Part shown: positions 4,350 to 5,058 of the stretch, one piece after another
Layout of the letters: every line of letters begins with the position of its first letter
How positions within the stretch are numbered: position 1 is the stretch's first letter
NCBI GenBank assembly: GCA_030045175.1
Contig: JASIBM010000515.1
Location: 1-5,058 of the forward strand
DNA from: Streptosporangiaceae bacterium
Lineage (GTDB): Bacteria; Actinomycetota; Actinomycetes; Streptosporangiales; Streptosporangiaceae
Direction of reading: 5' to 3'
Length of the DNA: 5,058 nt
Translations under genes and position numbers: made by a program
Notes under the pieces: model-generated
What the model was told of the DNA's origin: nothing
Database searches by the model: none
The model's input: only the letters and a program-made list of their open reading frames with translations

Positions 4350-5058
4350 GAAAGAAGGAAGATTACGACGGGCGTGATGGCGAGGCATGCGAACGCGGGC
4401 GTCAGACCGAGCCATTGCGCGATGAAGCCAACGGCCAGCGGGCCGACGGAACCAGCCAGCCCGGCGGCGCTTGACCAGAACACGGCGATGCCGCTGCGGC
4501 CGGGCAGGCTGGCGTACAGGTTCGCCTGGAGGACCGGGTACCAGCCGGCGGTGACAGCGCTGAGGGCGGCGAGGATGATCAGCTTGGCCGGCAGCGAGCC
4601 GACAATGAGGAACATAGGGAACAGCAGGCCGGCGGCCAGGGCGCTGACCCGCAGCACGGCCCGGGCGCTGACGCGCCCGGACAGCACGACGAATCCAGCG
4701 TCGCCGGCCAGGCCCGCGCCTAGCCTGATCGCCACCCCGATCGCCGCCTGCGCCGGGCTGGCGTGCGCCACGTCGACCAGGTACACGCCGACGAAGCCGG
4801 TGAGCACGTCCAGCAGCAGGTCGCTGACCTGGAGCAAGACCAGCCAGCGAGCGACCTGGCCAGTCCGGAGCGCGCGGAGCGCCGCGCCGGCGCTGACCCG
4901 CCCGTCCCGCTCGGCGTCAGCTCCGTCAGCCTGGGCCCGCTGACGCCCAAGGTCGGCCTGACGGTCGGGGCCGGGGATATGGCCGGGGTCAGGCGACGCA
5001 CCCGGGCGCGGCGGGGCATTCGGCCGAGGCCCGCTTCGCCCTGACGCCACTCTCGCCG
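4346..5058 (-). CDS. MFS transporter, C-terminal half (gene continues beyond the right edge)
   Basis: Inner-membrane secondary transporter; substrate unknown. The frame is open to the window edge with no stop, so the N-terminal part lies outside. Counting from the GTG at 5050, residues 1-67 are hydrophilic, rich in Pro, Gly, Arg and Asp, and fit the central cytoplasmic loop of a 12-TM major facilitator protein. Six hydrophobic segments follow: WLVLLQVSDLLLDVLTGF, then helices around AIGVAIRLGAGLAG, VLRVSALAAGLLFPMFLIV, LIILAALSAVTAGWYPVLQANLYASLPG, AVFWSSAAGLAGSVGPLAVGFIAQWLG, and PAFACLAITPVVIFLLS. These would be TM7 to TM12. The protein ends with the last helix at a TAA (4348-4346). The GTG at 5050 is not a credible start, since it would make a six-TM protein with a disordered leader and upstream codons remain open. 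It is the first visible gene of the minus-strand unit, 59 bp before the next start. Confidence 0.8.
   Translation of the reverse strand, partial: ARVASGRSGPRPNAPPRPGASPDPGHIPGPDRQADLGRQRAQADGADAERDGRVSAGAALRALRTGQVARWLVLLQVSDLLLDVLTGFVGVYLVDVAHASPAQAAIGVAIRLGAGLAGDAGFVVLSGRVSARAVLRVSALAAGLLFPMFLIVGSLPAKLIILAALSAVTAGWYPVLQANLYASLPGRSGIAVFWSSAAGLAGSVGPLAVGFIAQWLGLTPAFACLAITPVVIFLLS

Noticed and set aside
4374..4943. Forward ORF of 189 codons opposite the transporter
   Set aside because: No hydrophobic or domain pattern; the minus frame gives six clear transmembrane helices.

Overview
The window is high-GC DNA from an actinomycete-type bacterium. The codons strongly favour G/C in the third position. 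The closest recognisable relative of the exopolyphosphatase-like gene is the mycobacterial Rv0496 type. The first gene has the DivIVA-like coiled-coil architecture typical of filamentous or polar-growing actinobacteria. The genus cannot be fixed from the sequence.

Layout. Positions 1-341 hold no convincing gene. They contain a GC-rich tandem repeat of about 34-35 bp cut by the left edge (1-84), then an AT-rich island (about 101-149) with a 7+7 bp inverted repeat and a GATAAT -10-like hexamer, and then a leader of about 190 bp. Positions 342-1508 (+) encode a 388-residue DivIVA-domain coiled-coil protein. It has eight consecutive 11-residue (hendecad) repeats and a long, probably disordered, acid-ended tail. 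The convergent gap 1509-1634 carries a 15-bp perfect GC hairpin, three tandem copies of a 16-bp repeat, and a second 12-bp hairpin that begins at the stop codon of the opposing gene.

From 1635 to the right edge everything lies on the minus strand and reads like one transcription unit, in the order: MFS transporter (C-terminal half only, 4346-5058), a small two-TM membrane protein with an external C-x3-C (3756-4286), an M19 (renal-type) dipeptidase (2574-3713), and a Ppx/GppA exopolyphosphatase (1635-2564). The gaps are 59, 42 and 9 bp. The 59-bp gap is AT-rich and contains a 12-bp perfect palindrome lying exactly within the spacer of a candidate promoter, so the last three genes may also be expressed and regulated on their own.

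How the genes may work together. The enzymes are individually well recognised: zinc dipeptidase chemistry on (L,D-)dipeptides, and release of phosphate from polyphosphate or hydrolysis of (p)ppGpp-type substrates. The link between them and with the transporter is inference from co-orientation only. I see no transposase, tRNA, rRNA, CRISPR array or phage gene, and no clear case for a wholly new defence or biosynthetic system. The most unusual items are the non-coding repeat and hairpin structures and the regular hendecad array.
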